Source: an uncultured Candidatus Entotheonella sp. (GTDB lineage: Bacteria; Tectomicrobia; Entotheonellia; Entotheonellales; Entotheonellaceae). Taken from it: a DNA stretch of 64,000 nucleotides. A program made the position numbers and the translations under genes. The notes under the pieces are model-generated. The model had not been told where the DNA came from. It did not search any database and was given only the letters and a program-made list of their open reading frames with translations. Where the stretch lies: contig OY282375.1 in the NCBI GenBank assembly GCA_958295825.1, forward strand, positions 977,489-1,041,488, written 5' to 3'. Below, one piece after another: positions 10,982 to 19,118 of the stretch; within the stretch, counting starts at the first letter, position 1, and each line of letters begins with the position of its first letter.

Positions 10982-11473
10982 TTAAGAGGGCGCAGCAGCT
11001 TGTGACGGCCATACGAGACAAACCGCGTAGGCCGCTATGCCCATCTCCGTTCCGGGAAAACCCAGTCCGTCCGTCGTGGTGGCCTTAACGCTAAATTGCG
11101 CAGGCTCGGCATTTACGGTGGTGGCGAGCGTTGCCGCCATGCGTGGAAGATAGGAAGCCAATCGAGGCCGTTGGGCCACAATCGTAATATCGGCGTTCCC
11201 CAGCGTGTGGTGGTTTTCCGCCAGCAATCGTGTTACAGCTTTCAGGATAATGAGACTGGAAACTCCGCGCCAACGTTCGTCCGCACTTGGGAAATGCTGG
11301 CCTATATCGCCAAGTGCGGCTGCCCCAAGCATGGCGTCGCACAGCGCATGCACAGCGACGTCCGCGTCAGAGTGTCCTTGCAAGCCATATTCGTGGTGAA
11401 TGGGTACACCGCCCAACACCAAGGCAGCGTGAGGCACCAGCCGGTGCGCATCGTAGCCGAACCCTATTCGCAT
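10982..11473 (-). CDS. ispF: 2-C-methyl-D-erythritol 2,4-cyclodiphosphate synthase
   Basis: 163-aa IspF, which cyclises CDP-ME 2-phosphate in the non-mevalonate isoprenoid pathway. It begins MRIGFGYDAHRL, with the Asp/His metal ligands (D8, H10). It keeps GLQGHSDADVAVHALCDAMLGAAALGDIGQHFP and the C-terminal ATTTDGLGFPG(T)EMGIAAYA block. It follows ispD closely (9 bp), forming the common ispDF pair, with rlmB downstream. Confidence 0.97.
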   Translation of the reverse strand: MRIGFGYDAHRLVPHAALVLGGVPIHHEYGLQGHSDADVAVHALCDAMLGAAALGDIGQHFPSADERWRGVSSLIILKAVTRLLAENHHTLGNADITIVAQRPRLASYLPRMAATLATTVNAEPAQFSVKATTTDGLGFPGTEMGIAAYAVCLVWPSQAAAPS

Positions 11474-11482
11474 GCACTCCCC

Positions 11483-12202
11483 TCACTGACGCGGGGTACG
11501 CAGCAAGCCTTCGCTTAAAATCAAATCCTCCGGTGTCGTAATCTTGATGTTGTTTTCCAACCCCGAGACCACTTTCACCGGATGTCCCATCGATTCGAGC
11601 AGACCGGCGTCATCCGTCGCATACACGCCTCGCTCCCAAGCCTGTCGATACGCCGACATCAGGAGATGTCGCTGAAATGCCTGCGGCGTCTGCGTACGCC
11701 ACAAATTTTCCCGCGGAACCGTTGCTTCAACTTCTCCCTTTTCGGAGATGTGCTTCAGCGTATCTCGCAGCGGTATGGCTGCCACGGCAGCACCGTGCTG
11801 TGCGGCACAACCTAGCGTTTCCTGCAAAACCGCCTCCGTTACAAAAGGGCGGACGCCATCATGAACCACCACCAAGTCAACCGCGGCATCGACCCGCTGC
11901 AGACCACGCCAAACCGATTCCTGGCGACTCGCTCCCCCTGCCACGACGTCACAAACCTTACGGAATCCGTAACGTTCGATGATGCCCTGGCGGCAAGAAG
12001 AAACATTTTTGGCCGCAACAACAACCCATAACTCGTCAATAACCGTACAACGTTCAAAAACGTCCAACGTGCGCGCCAATATCTCTCGCCCGCCGAGTTT
12101 CAAAAACGGCTTCGCAATGTTTCCACCCATCCGGACGCCGCTGCCGGCAGCCGGAATAAGCCCCGCGATACGTTTTGGAGTCAGCGTCGCTTTCGCGTTC
12201 AT
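11483..12202 (-). CDS. ispD: 2-C-methyl-D-erythritol 4-phosphate cytidylyltransferase
   Basis: 239-aa IspD, which joins CTP and MEP. The nucleotide-binding signature AGLIPAAGSGVRMGGNIAKPFLKLGG is at the N-terminus. Further motifs are VVHDGVRPFVTEAVLQETL and the C-terminal YATDDAGLLESMGHPVKVVSGLENNIKITTPEDLIL. First gene of the ispD-ispF-rlmB run. It diverges from rpoZ across a 141-bp gap (12203-12343) that must contain promoters for both directions. Confidence 0.97.
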   Translation of the reverse strand: MNAKATLTPKRIAGLIPAAGSGVRMGGNIAKPFLKLGGREILARTLDVFERCTVIDELWVVVAAKNVSSCRQGIIERYGFRKVCDVVAGGASRQESVWRGLQRVDAAVDLVVVHDGVRPFVTEAVLQETLGCAAQHGAAVAAIPLRDTLKHISEKGEVEATVPRENLWRTQTPQAFQRHLLMSAYRQAWERGVYATDDAGLLESMGHPVKVVSGLENNIKITTPEDLILSEGLLRTPRQ

Positions 12203-12343
12203 GTGTCTCTAGCCAATGTAAAATGCTACTCAAAAGAATTGCCATACAGGTGGCAAGAATTTCTATGCACATGATGTTATAGTAGAGTGTTGATCACCAC
12301 AATTGATCTTTTAGTTCGCGGAGCACGCTCCGGGAGGAATCAC

Positions 12344-12601
12344 TTGAGACAGCAGCACGCTCTTCTTGATGCCGCCATTAAAGCGGTAGGAAACCGCTAC
12401 CATACGACCATGCTGATCGCCAAACGCATCCGTCAACTCCATCACGGCGCCCGGCCGCAGGTGCCAACTGAGGAGGCAGACAGCTTTTTTACCATCGCGG
12501 TTCGTGAAATTGCTGCCGGCCACCTGTCTTTTGAATCTGTCCCCCCGCCTGAGAGTGCCCCTCCTGTCCCCACCGCAATTTCCGGCAATGGGCACCTTTG
12601 A
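12344..12601 (+). CDS. rpoZ: DNA-directed RNA polymerase subunit omega-like protein
   Basis: 85-aa protein. I start it at TTG 12344-12346 because GGGAGG lies six bases upstream; the open frame extends further 5' without a ribosome site. NRYHTTMLIAKRIRQLHHGARPQV followed by DSFFTIAVREIAAGHLSFES matches the omega pattern (the helical AkRArqL segment, then vAlrEIaaGki). Omega helps beta' assembly. The sequence is divergent and the assignment rests on pattern, not identity. It opens a plus-strand run that continues through the two predicted selenoprotein genes. Confidence 0.72.
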   Translation: MRQQHALLDAAIKAVGNRYHTTMLIAKRIRQLHHGARPQVPTEEADSFFTIAVREIAAGHLSFESVPPPESAPPVPTAISGNGHL

Positions 12602-12673
12602 GGACGACAGTGGAGTGGTGGAAACGTCTGAAACGGCAGACGATGGTGCCTGACAGGGAGAAGATGTTCAACT

Positions 12674-12994
12674 ATGACGCAACGATCCGTCTACTGCGCG
12701 AAGCTTCAAAAAGAGGCCCCTGGCATTGATGAGGAGGATCTCCAGGGCAACATTGCCTTGGAAATGATCGAATCGCTGGGAGGGGCCGAGTTACGTCAAC
12801 GTATCTATGAAAACATCTCCATGGAGGCTTGGGAATTGTGGAAAGGCTTCCTGACGATGATTCTAAATGAGTACCGCCTGAATGTCATGGACCCACAGGC
12901 CGATGAGTTTATCCGCCAGCAAATGGAAGAATTCTTTTTCGGCGAAGGCGCTGCCCTGCCGCCTGGGTATGTCCCGCCAATGGGCAAGGGCTAG
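12674..12994 (+). CDS. yggX: Fe(II)-trafficking / oxidative damage protection protein, YggX-like
   Basis: 106-aa protein. It begins SVYCAKLQKEAPGIDEEDLQGN, matching the YggX pattern with the redox-active N-terminal Cys. It then has IALEMIESLGGAELRQRIYENISMEAWELWKGFLTMILNEYRLN and ADEFIRQQMEEFFFGE, the near-invariant C-terminal helix. In gammaproteobacteria YggX protects Fe-S proteins from oxidants. The C-terminus is about 15 residues longer than usual. It lies 72 bp after rpoZ and 39 bp before the radical SAM gene, suggesting one operon; an Fe-S protection role would suit a radical SAM neighbour (inference). Confidence 0.85.
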   Translation: MTQRSVYCAKLQKEAPGIDEEDLQGNIALEMIESLGGAELRQRIYENISMEAWELWKGFLTMILNEYRLNVMDPQADEFIRQQMEEFFFGEGAALPPGYVPPMGKG

Positions 12995-13033
12995 GTCAGC
13001 CGCTTGAGAGCGGCATCAGTCAGGAGGGCTACG

Positions 13034-14434
13034 GTGCGCGTCGTACTCCTCGCAACCTACGAAATGGGACGGCAGCCTTTTGGTTTGGCTTCTCCTGCCG
13101 CTTGGCTGCGACAGGCTGGGGCGACGGTTCAGTGCCAGGATTTGTCACGCAGTCGCCTGGACCGCGAGGCCATTCGGGCGGCCGACTTAGTGGCCTTCTA
13201 CATCCCCATGCACACCGCAACGCGGATTGCCATCCAGGTTGCGAAACATGTCAAGATCCTTAACCCGCAAGCTCGCCTCTGCTTCTACGGCCTTTACGCC
13301 CCCATGAACGACCGGTTGCTGCGTGAATTGGGGGCCGCCACCTTGCTGGGTGGGGAATTTGAATCCGGGTTGTTACAGCTTGTACGACGCCTGCAGATAG
13401 ACTTACCGCCTTCCGCTCAACAGCCAGAAGCCGTTATTTCCCTGCAACGCCAACAATTTCAGGTACCTGATCGGCGTGATTTGCCCCCCCTGCCCGTTTA
13501 CGCACAACTCAAAATAGGCGAGCGGTCGCACGTCGCCGGCTACACGGAAGCCAGCCGCGGTTGCAAACACTTGTGCCGTCATTGTCCGATCGTGCCGGTC
13601 TACGAAGGCCGTTTTCGCATCGTACAGAAGGATGTTGTCGTGGAAGATATCCGGCGCCAAGTCGCGGCCGGTGCCGAGCATGTAACCTTTGGCGACCCCG
13701 ATTTTTTCAACGGCATTGGTCATGCCTTGCCGCTGGTGCGTGACCTGCATCGGGAGTTTCCCCACCTCACCTACGACGTGACCATCAAAATAGAACACCT
13801 GCTGCGGCATGCCGAGCATCTGACCACTCTCCGCCAGACCGGCTGCCTGATGGTGACAAGCGCGGTGGAGTCTGTTCGGGATGACGTTCTGCGTCTGCTC
13901 GATAAAGGCCACACCCGGCAGGATTTTCTCCAGGCTCTGGCCCTCTGCAGGCAGGTCGGTCTTTGTTTCAATCCGACCTTTGTCGCCTTCATGCCCTGGA
14001 TTTCCTTGGCCGACTACATCGACTTATTAACCGTAATTGCCGTGCAAGGTCTGGTCGAACAGGTGGCGCCCATCCAACTTGCCATGCGCTTGCTGGTCCC
14101 CGACGGTTCCAAACTGCTGCACCTACCCGAAATGTGCCCTTCGCTGCGGGAATTCGACGCCGACGCCCTGTCGTACCGCTGGGAACATCCCGATGTGCGG
14201 ATGGATGGACTATGTGCGGAGGCGCTCCAATTGGTTCAAAGCGGTGCGGTGGAGAGCGCCAGTCGCGATAAGATATTTGAACGCCTTTGGCGCGCCGCCC
14301 ACAAGGCCGCCCAAATCCCTGCCCCGCCGGTGCCCGCCCCCGTTGTCCCGCCCGCCCGCGGACCCATTCCTTACCTCGACGAGCCGTGGTATTGTTGAGC
14401 GGAACCCACTGAGGAGCAGGTCGCTCCCTTCTAG
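13034..14434 (+). CDS. CUAEP-tail radical SAM selenoprotein (in-frame TGA at 14396-14398 read as selenocysteine)
   Basis: 466 aa when the TGA is read as selenocysteine (residue 455). The start is GTG 13034-13036 behind CAGGAGGG. Residues 1-130 resemble a B12-binding-type Rossmann fold (VRVVLLATYEMGRQPFGLASP) without the usual His ligand motif. The radical SAM core has Cys177, Cys181 and Cys184 (CKHLCRHC, CX3CX2C) for a 4Fe-4S cluster. Standard translation stops after YLDEPWYC, but the frame continues U-A-E-P-TEEQVAPF to TAG at 14432-14434. The resulting C-U-A-E-P end matches the family I remember as CUAEP/CCAEP-tail radical SAM (seleno)protein. A SECIS-like hairpin follows the TGA. The substrate is unknown. 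The next gene, 52 bp away, appears to be a second selenoprotein. Confidence 0.88.
14396..14431 (+). promoter_or_regulatory. Predicted bacterial SECIS element for the CUAEP radical SAM gene
   Basis: The recoded TGA is at 14396-14398. Nineteen bases later comes the apical loop AGGTC (14418-14422) of a perfect stem GGAGC (14413-14417) / GCTCC (14423-14427). The remembered E. coli fdhF SECIS also has AGGUC in its loop, 17 bases from its UGA. A G within the first two loop bases and a 16-37-base spacing satisfy the bacterial SECIS rules as I know them. SelB would bind here. The hairpin lies inside the 11 residues translated after the TGA. Confidence 0.82.
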
Positions 14435-14486
14435 AGCCAAGGTCTTCTTGGCACTCCGGCCATGAGCGCAGCCTGGGGAAAGCAGG

Positions 14487-15758
14487 ATGGCAACACCCGA
14501 CGTCGGCCGTTCCCGGCTCATGCTCCTGTACACGACGACAGGGTATGAGGCACGAGAATTCATGCGAACGGCGCAGCAACTCGGCGTGGAAACGGTGCTC
14601 GGCAGCGACCGCTGCGATGTTCTGGACGATCCCTGGGAAGATGATGCCGTGCCGCTACGGTTTGAGCGACCCCAGGAAGCCGCGCAGCGCATCGTCGATG
14701 TTGCTGGCCAGTATCCCGTCACCGCCATTCTTCCCGTCGGCGACACCCCGCTTCTCAGCGCCGCGAAAGCGAGCCGGGAATTGGGCTTGCTGCACAACTC
14801 ACCAGATGCCGTACTGGCCAGCCGCAACAAATACCTCATGCGCCAGCGCCTGCAAGCGGTTTTTGCGCAGGGGCCCTCCTTCAGATTGTTCCCGATGCAA
14901 ACCGACCCCCGTGTCGTGCAACACGAGATTCCGTATCCTTGCGTCGTGAAACCGCTCGCCCTGTCGGCAAGCCGGGGCGTCATGCGGGCCAATACCCCTG
15001 CCGAATTCGTTGTGGCTTTCCTGCGCTTGCGTGCCTTGTTGGAACGGCCTGAGATACGTCAGAAGCAGGACGAAGCAAACGACGGGATCCTCATTGAAAG
15101 TTTCATCCCCGGCACCGAGGTGGCCCTGGAAGGCCTGTTAACCGCGGGCCGCCTGCAACCGCTGGCCCTGTTTGATAAACCCGACCCCCTAAACGGTCCT
15201 TTCTTTGAAGAAAGCCTCTACATCACCCCCTCCCGTCTCAGCGCAGACCGGCAGGCTGAGGTCGTCCGCTGCGCCGAGCAGGCGGCCCATGCTTTGGGTC
15301 TCTGCCACGGTCCTTTGCACGCCGAATTTCGTGTCAACGGTCAAGGCACCTGGCTTCTGGAACTCGCCGCCCGGCCTATCGGCGGCTTGTGAAGCCGCTC
15401 GTTGCGCTTTGGGACCGGGATGTCCCTCGAAGAACTGCTCATCCGCCACGCCTGCCAGCTCCCCCTGCCCTCTCTGTCACGCGAGCAGGCCGCTGCCGGC
15501 ACCATGATGCTACCCATTCCCCGTGCCGGCTTTCTCAAACACGTGACGGGCCTGGACGCAGCGCTCAGCGTTCCCGGCATCGAAGATGTTGTGACCACCG
15601 CCAAACCGCACGAGAAACTCCAGCCCTTTCCCGAGGGCGCCAGTTACCCCGGCTTCATTTTTGCCCGCGGCGAAACCCCGCAGGCGGTCGAACAGGCCCT
15701 GCGTGAGGCTCACCGACGTCTGCATCTGGTCATCACGCCCAGTCTCGATTTGCTTTGA
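14487..15758 (+). CDS. ATP-grasp ligase-family protein with in-frame TGA at 15390-15392 (predicted selenoprotein)
   Basis: 423 aa if the TGA is selenocysteine (residue 302); with a standard stop it would be cut to 301 aa in the middle of the ATP-grasp fold. The N-terminal pre-ATP-grasp domain has LMLLYTTTGYEAREFMRTA. The ATP-binding part has CVVKPLALSASRGV and GILIESFIPGTEVALEGLL, and the metal-binding Glu lies in WLLELAARPIGGL. The TGA comes right after ARPIGGL, where this family, as I recall it, has Cys (GGLCS). After it the same frame continues in recognisable family sequence: SRSLRFGTGMSLEELLIRHAC, then MLPIPRAGF, then GASYPGFIFARGETPQAVEQALREAH. A hairpin follows the TGA. Substrate unknown. 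The alternative is a Cys-to-stop point mutation. Confidence 0.82.
15390..15434 (+). promoter_or_regulatory. Predicted bacterial SECIS element inside the ATP-grasp gene
   Basis: TGA at 15390-15392 is followed, 23 bases later, by loop CGGGAT (15416-15421) closed by the perfect stem GGGAC (15411-15415) / GTCCC (15422-15426). A lower stem CTTT/GAAG can extend it across a small TC bulge. Position, stem length and a G in the first two loop bases meet the bacterial SECIS rules as I know them. The loop differs from that of the upstream gene, so confidence is lower. Confidence 0.62.
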
Positions 15759-15962
15759 CGCCCCGACGGCACCCCCATGCACGGAATCCCACTTTAAGAC
15801 AATCAAAACATACATAATTGTCCGCCTGTACAAAATTGATGTCTTGCTTGACAATCCCGTCTTTACCGTACCGTCTTCCCTGAAGGCGCTGATCACCTCT
15901 TGCCGCCTCCGACAGGCAAGGAAAGCCGCCCCATACAAAGGCTTTGGCACTCCCTCCAGCAG

Positions 15963-15980
15963 TTGGCATGCAAGTTGCTG
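15963..15980 (+). promoter_or_regulatory. Predicted sigma-54 (RpoN) promoter of the urt operon
   Basis: TTGGCATGCAAGTTGCTG matches the -24/-12 sigma-54 consensus (TGGCAC-N5-TTGCW): GG at 15965-15966 and GC at 15977-15978 are separated by exactly 10 bases. The predicted start near 15990 lies about 50 bp before the urtA GTG. Nitrogen-controlled sigma-54 transcription is known for urt operons elsewhere. I found no convincing NtrC dyad in 15759-15960. Confidence 0.7.
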
Positions 15981-16042
15981 TCACTAGACAAGTATCGCAA
16001 GTCCGCAGCATTGTCTCGTTCAAGTTACTTAAGGAGAACATT

Positions 16043-17395
16043 GTGACCAACTTGTACCCCGCGGGCCGCGCCCGCACGCACAAATGGCAGGCCATGAAAC
16101 GGACCGCCTGCACCCTCGGACTCTCGCTCGTCCTGTTGGCAGGGCTGATGGGAACCGGCGCCGTGGCGCAGGAGCCCATCAAGGTAGGCGTGTTGCATTC
16201 GCTGAGCGGCACCATGGCTATCAGCGAGGGACCCCTCAAGGAAATCATCCTCATGGCCATCGAGGAAATCAACGAGGCTGGCGGCGTGTTGGGGCGCCCT
16301 GTGGAGCCGATCGTGGAAGATCCCGCCTCGAATTGGGACCTCTTCGCCGAAAAGGCCAAGAAACTGTTGACGCAAGATGAGGTGGCGACGGTTTTCGGCT
16401 GCTGGACCTCGGTGAGCCGTAAGTCCGTGCTGCCGGTGTTCGAGCAGTACAACGGCCTTCTGTTCTACCCTGTCCAGTACGAGGGCGAGGAGTGCTCCAA
16501 GAACGTCATCTACACCGGTGCGACGATCAACCAGCAAGCCTCTCCCGCGGTGGATTATTTGATGAGCCCGGAAGGCGGCAGCAAGAAGCGTTTCTACCTG
16601 GTCGGTACGGACTACGTCTACCCGCGCACCACGAACAAAATCCTGCGCCTCTACCTCACCAAGGCCAAGGGCGTCGCGGAAGACGGCATCGCTGAGGAAT
16701 ACACCCCGTTTCACCATCAGGACTACCAGACCATCGTCGGCAAGATCAAAAGCTTCTGCGCCGGCGGCGATGGCGCGGTGATCAACACCATCAACGGCGA
16801 CAGCAACGTGCCGTTCTTCAAGGAACTGGCCAATCAGGGCATCACGGCAGACACCTGTCCGGTCATTTCGTTCAGCTTTGCCGAGGTGGAATTGCAGACC
16901 CTGGACGTCAAGCCTCTGGCTGGTCACTTGGCTTCCTGGAACTATTACATGTCGCTGAAGTCCCCGCAGAACTTCAAGTGGGTGAAGGCGTACAAGAAAT
17001 GGTGCGAAAAGCGCGGCATCCCCGACAAGCAGTGCGTGACCGACGATCCGATGATGCACGCCTACACGCACGTCAAGCTGTGGGCCCAGGCCGTCGAGAA
17101 GGCCGGCAGCACGGACGTCGAACCGGTCCTGAAGGCGCTGGAGGGCCTGACGGTCAGCAGCCCCGTCGGCGATTACAAGGTCGACGAGAAGAACCACCAC
17201 ACCTGGAAGCCGGTCTACATCGGCAAAATCCGCGAGGATGGTCAATTTGACGTCGTGTGGAAGACCAAAGAGTGGGTGCGGCCCCTGCCGTGGAGCGAAC
17301 TCACCTATCCGGGTCGGGCCTGTGATTGGAGCGGCGACGGTCTGGGAACCTATGATATGGTGAACGGCGACCGTGCTTGGCTGTCCCAGCAATAA
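16043..17395 (+). CDS. urtA: Urea/short-chain amide ABC transporter, substrate-binding protein
   Basis: 450 aa from GTG 16043, chosen for AAGGAG seven bases upstream; an ATG at 16094 (MKRTACTLGL) would also leave a full signal peptide. The export signal is TLGLSLVLLAGLMGTGAVAQ. The mature protein starts EPIKVGVLHSLSGTMAISE, the UrtA signature. Further UrtA stretches are FGCWTSVSRKSVLPVFEQYNGLLFYPVQYEG, GTDYVYPRTTNKILRLYL, and TWKPVYIGKIREDGQFDVVW at the C-terminus. It binds substrate in the periplasm and feeds UrtBC. First gene of a five-gene operon behind a sigma-54-type promoter. Confidence 0.94.
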   Translation: MTNLYPAGRARTHKWQAMKRTACTLGLSLVLLAGLMGTGAVAQEPIKVGVLHSLSGTMAISEGPLKEIILMAIEEINEAGGVLGRPVEPIVEDPASNWDLFAEKAKKLLTQDEVATVFGCWTSVSRKSVLPVFEQYNGLLFYPVQYEGEECSKNVIYTGATINQQASPAVDYLMSPEGGSKKRFYLVGTDYVYPRTTNKILRLYLTKAKGVAEDGIAEEYTPFHHQDYQTIVGKIKSFCAGGDGAVINTINGDSNVPFFKELANQGITADTCPVISFSFAEVELQTLDVKPLAGHLASWNYYMSLKSPQNFKWVKAYKKWCEKRGIPDKQCVTDDPMMHAYTHVKLWAQAVEKAGSTDVEPVLKALEGLTVSSPVGDYKVDEKNHHTWKPVYIGKIREDGQFDVVWKTKEWVRPLPWSELTYPGRACDWSGDGLGTYDMVNGDRAWLSQQ

Positions 17396-17471
17396 ATAAC
17401 GATCTGTGCAGCGGGGGAGTGCCTTTTGCGGCGTTCCCCCGTTAATCGCTTCGAGCACGCGGAGACACCCA

Positions 17472-19100
17472 TTGTTACGCACCCTGGCCTTCCTTTTGGT
17501 CGTCTGCTGTGCCGGCAGCATGTGCCCCAATGCGACGGTAGCGGCAGACACGCCCGCCGACTATGCGCAGGATCTCGCCGCGTCCGCCACCCAGCAGGCC
17601 ACCCTCGAGAAAATCCGCGACCTCGCCGACCCGGCCTTCCGGGGCGTGCTCCAGGCCCTCAAGGAAGGCGCCCTGTATAGCTGGCCGCAAGGTCTCCTTA
17701 TCTTCACCGACGATGGGGTTTTTGTGGACCTTGCCGGCGCCCCGCTGCTCGACGCCGCCGGTGAGGCCATTTTCCCCGAGGAGGGTCTTGAGCAGGTCCC
17801 CTTGGAGGAAGAGAACATCCCGCTGGTGCAACGCGCCCTTGACGTCATCCAACTCTTTGGCGCGGATCCCAAGGCGCGGCGCTCGACCGCTTTGCGGCTG
17901 GGAAATATGCAAGACGTGTCGCTTATTGCCGTTCTGCAAAAGGCACGTGAAACGGAACAGGACGCCACGGTGCGCAACGTCCTCATCGAGGCCGTCAATA
18001 AGTTGCAATTGTATGTGCTGGACGCACAGACACGGCGCCAAGCCGTAGCCTACTTCGGCGACACGCGCTCGGAAGCGGCGCTGAGCCGTCTGCGCGACAT
18101 GCGCCAGAACGAGACCGACGCCCAGGTGCGGGCCGCGGTCGTCGAAGCCATCGAAACCATTGAGAATTTTCTGCTGGTTCGCAACAGCGTCGGCTACCTC
18201 TTCAACGGTGTCAGCCTTTCTTCCATCCTGCTGCTCATGAGCCTGGGGCTCGCCATTACCTTCGGACTGATGGGCATCATCAACATGGCGCACGGCGAAA
18301 TGCTGATGATTGGTTCCTACACCGCCTACGTGCTGCAAGAATTCTTTGCCGACTATCTGCCGGGTTATCTCGACTATTACTTCGTCTTGGCGCTGCCCTT
18401 ATCCATCCTCACGGCGGGTTGCGTCGGCCTGCTGATGGAACGCGGCATCCTGCGTTTCCTGTACGGGCGTCCGCTCGAAAGCCTGCTCATCACGTGGGGC
18501 ATCGGCATGGTGTTGCAACAGGGCGCGCGGCTTTATTTCGGAGATCAAACGAGCGTCAGCCCGCCTACCTGGTTTCGCGGTGGCTGGGAGGTCATGCCGG
18601 GACTCATCTTTCCCTACAGCCGGCTCTTCATCATTGCCCTGTCGGTGCTCTCTCTGGTTATGGTGTACCTGCTGCTGTATCGCTCCAACGTCGGCCTGCG
18701 CATTCGCTCGGTAACGCAGAACCGTGACATGGCTGCCTGTATCGGCATTGCCACGCACAAGGTTGACGCCCTCACCTTCGCGCTCGGCACCGCGTTGGCA
18801 GGACTGGCGGGTTGCGCCTTGAGCCTCATCGGCACCGTGGACCCGGAGGTTGGCAAGACCTACATCGTCGATTCGTTCATGGTCGTGGTGCTGGGCGGCG
18901 TCGGCAAACTGTTCGGCACGGTGCTGGCGTCCGGCGGCGTCGGCATGTCGAACAAGCTCCTGGAGCCGCTGATCGGCGGTACCGCCGCCGCCGTTTACGC
19001 CAAGGTCAGCATCCTCGTGCTGGTCATCATTTTCCTGCAGCTCAGACCCACGGGGCTCTTCCCGGCCAAGGAACGCACGGCCGCGGGCACGCTGCGATAA
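17472..19100 (+). CDS. urtB: Urea ABC transporter permease UrtB
   Basis: 542 aa from TTG 17472, seven bases after GGAGA; the frame is open 22 codons further to a GTG at 17406 with no better ribosome site. It has the long N-terminal periplasmic extension typical of UrtB (signal sequence, then about 190 residues with QNETDAQVRAAVVEAIETIE). The membrane domain begins VGYLFNGVSLSSILLLMSLGLAITFGLMGIINMAHGEMLMIGSYTAY, the LivH-type permease signature. It ends IFLQLRPTGLFPAKERTA. With UrtC it forms the inner-membrane channel. Confidence 0.93.
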   Translation: MLRTLAFLLVVCCAGSMCPNATVAADTPADYAQDLAASATQQATLEKIRDLADPAFRGVLQALKEGALYSWPQGLLIFTDDGVFVDLAGAPLLDAAGEAIFPEEGLEQVPLEEENIPLVQRALDVIQLFGADPKARRSTALRLGNMQDVSLIAVLQKARETEQDATVRNVLIEAVNKLQLYVLDAQTRRQAVAYFGDTRSEAALSRLRDMRQNETDAQVRAAVVEAIETIENFLLVRNSVGYLFNGVSLSSILLLMSLGLAITFGLMGIINMAHGEMLMIGSYTAYVLQEFFADYLPGYLDYYFVLALPLSILTAGCVGLLMERGILRFLYGRPLESLLITWGIGMVLQQGARLYFGDQTSVSPPTWFRGGWEVMPGLIFPYSRLFIIALSVLSLVMVYLLLYRSNVGLRIRSVTQNRDMAACIGIATHKVDALTFALGTALAGLAGCALSLIGTVDPEVGKTYIVDSFMVVVLGGVGKLFGTVLASGGVGMSNKLLEPLIGGTAAAVYAKVSILVLVIIFLQLRPTGLFPAKERTAAGTLR

Positions 19101-19118
19101 GGAAGGTCAACCGCGACC

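Noticed and set aside
15390..15392. Reading the ATP-grasp TGA as an ordinary stop followed by a separate small gene from 15402
   Set aside because: The downstream part is in the same frame, has no ribosome site before its first ATG at 15420, and contains only the C-terminal end of the same enzyme family.
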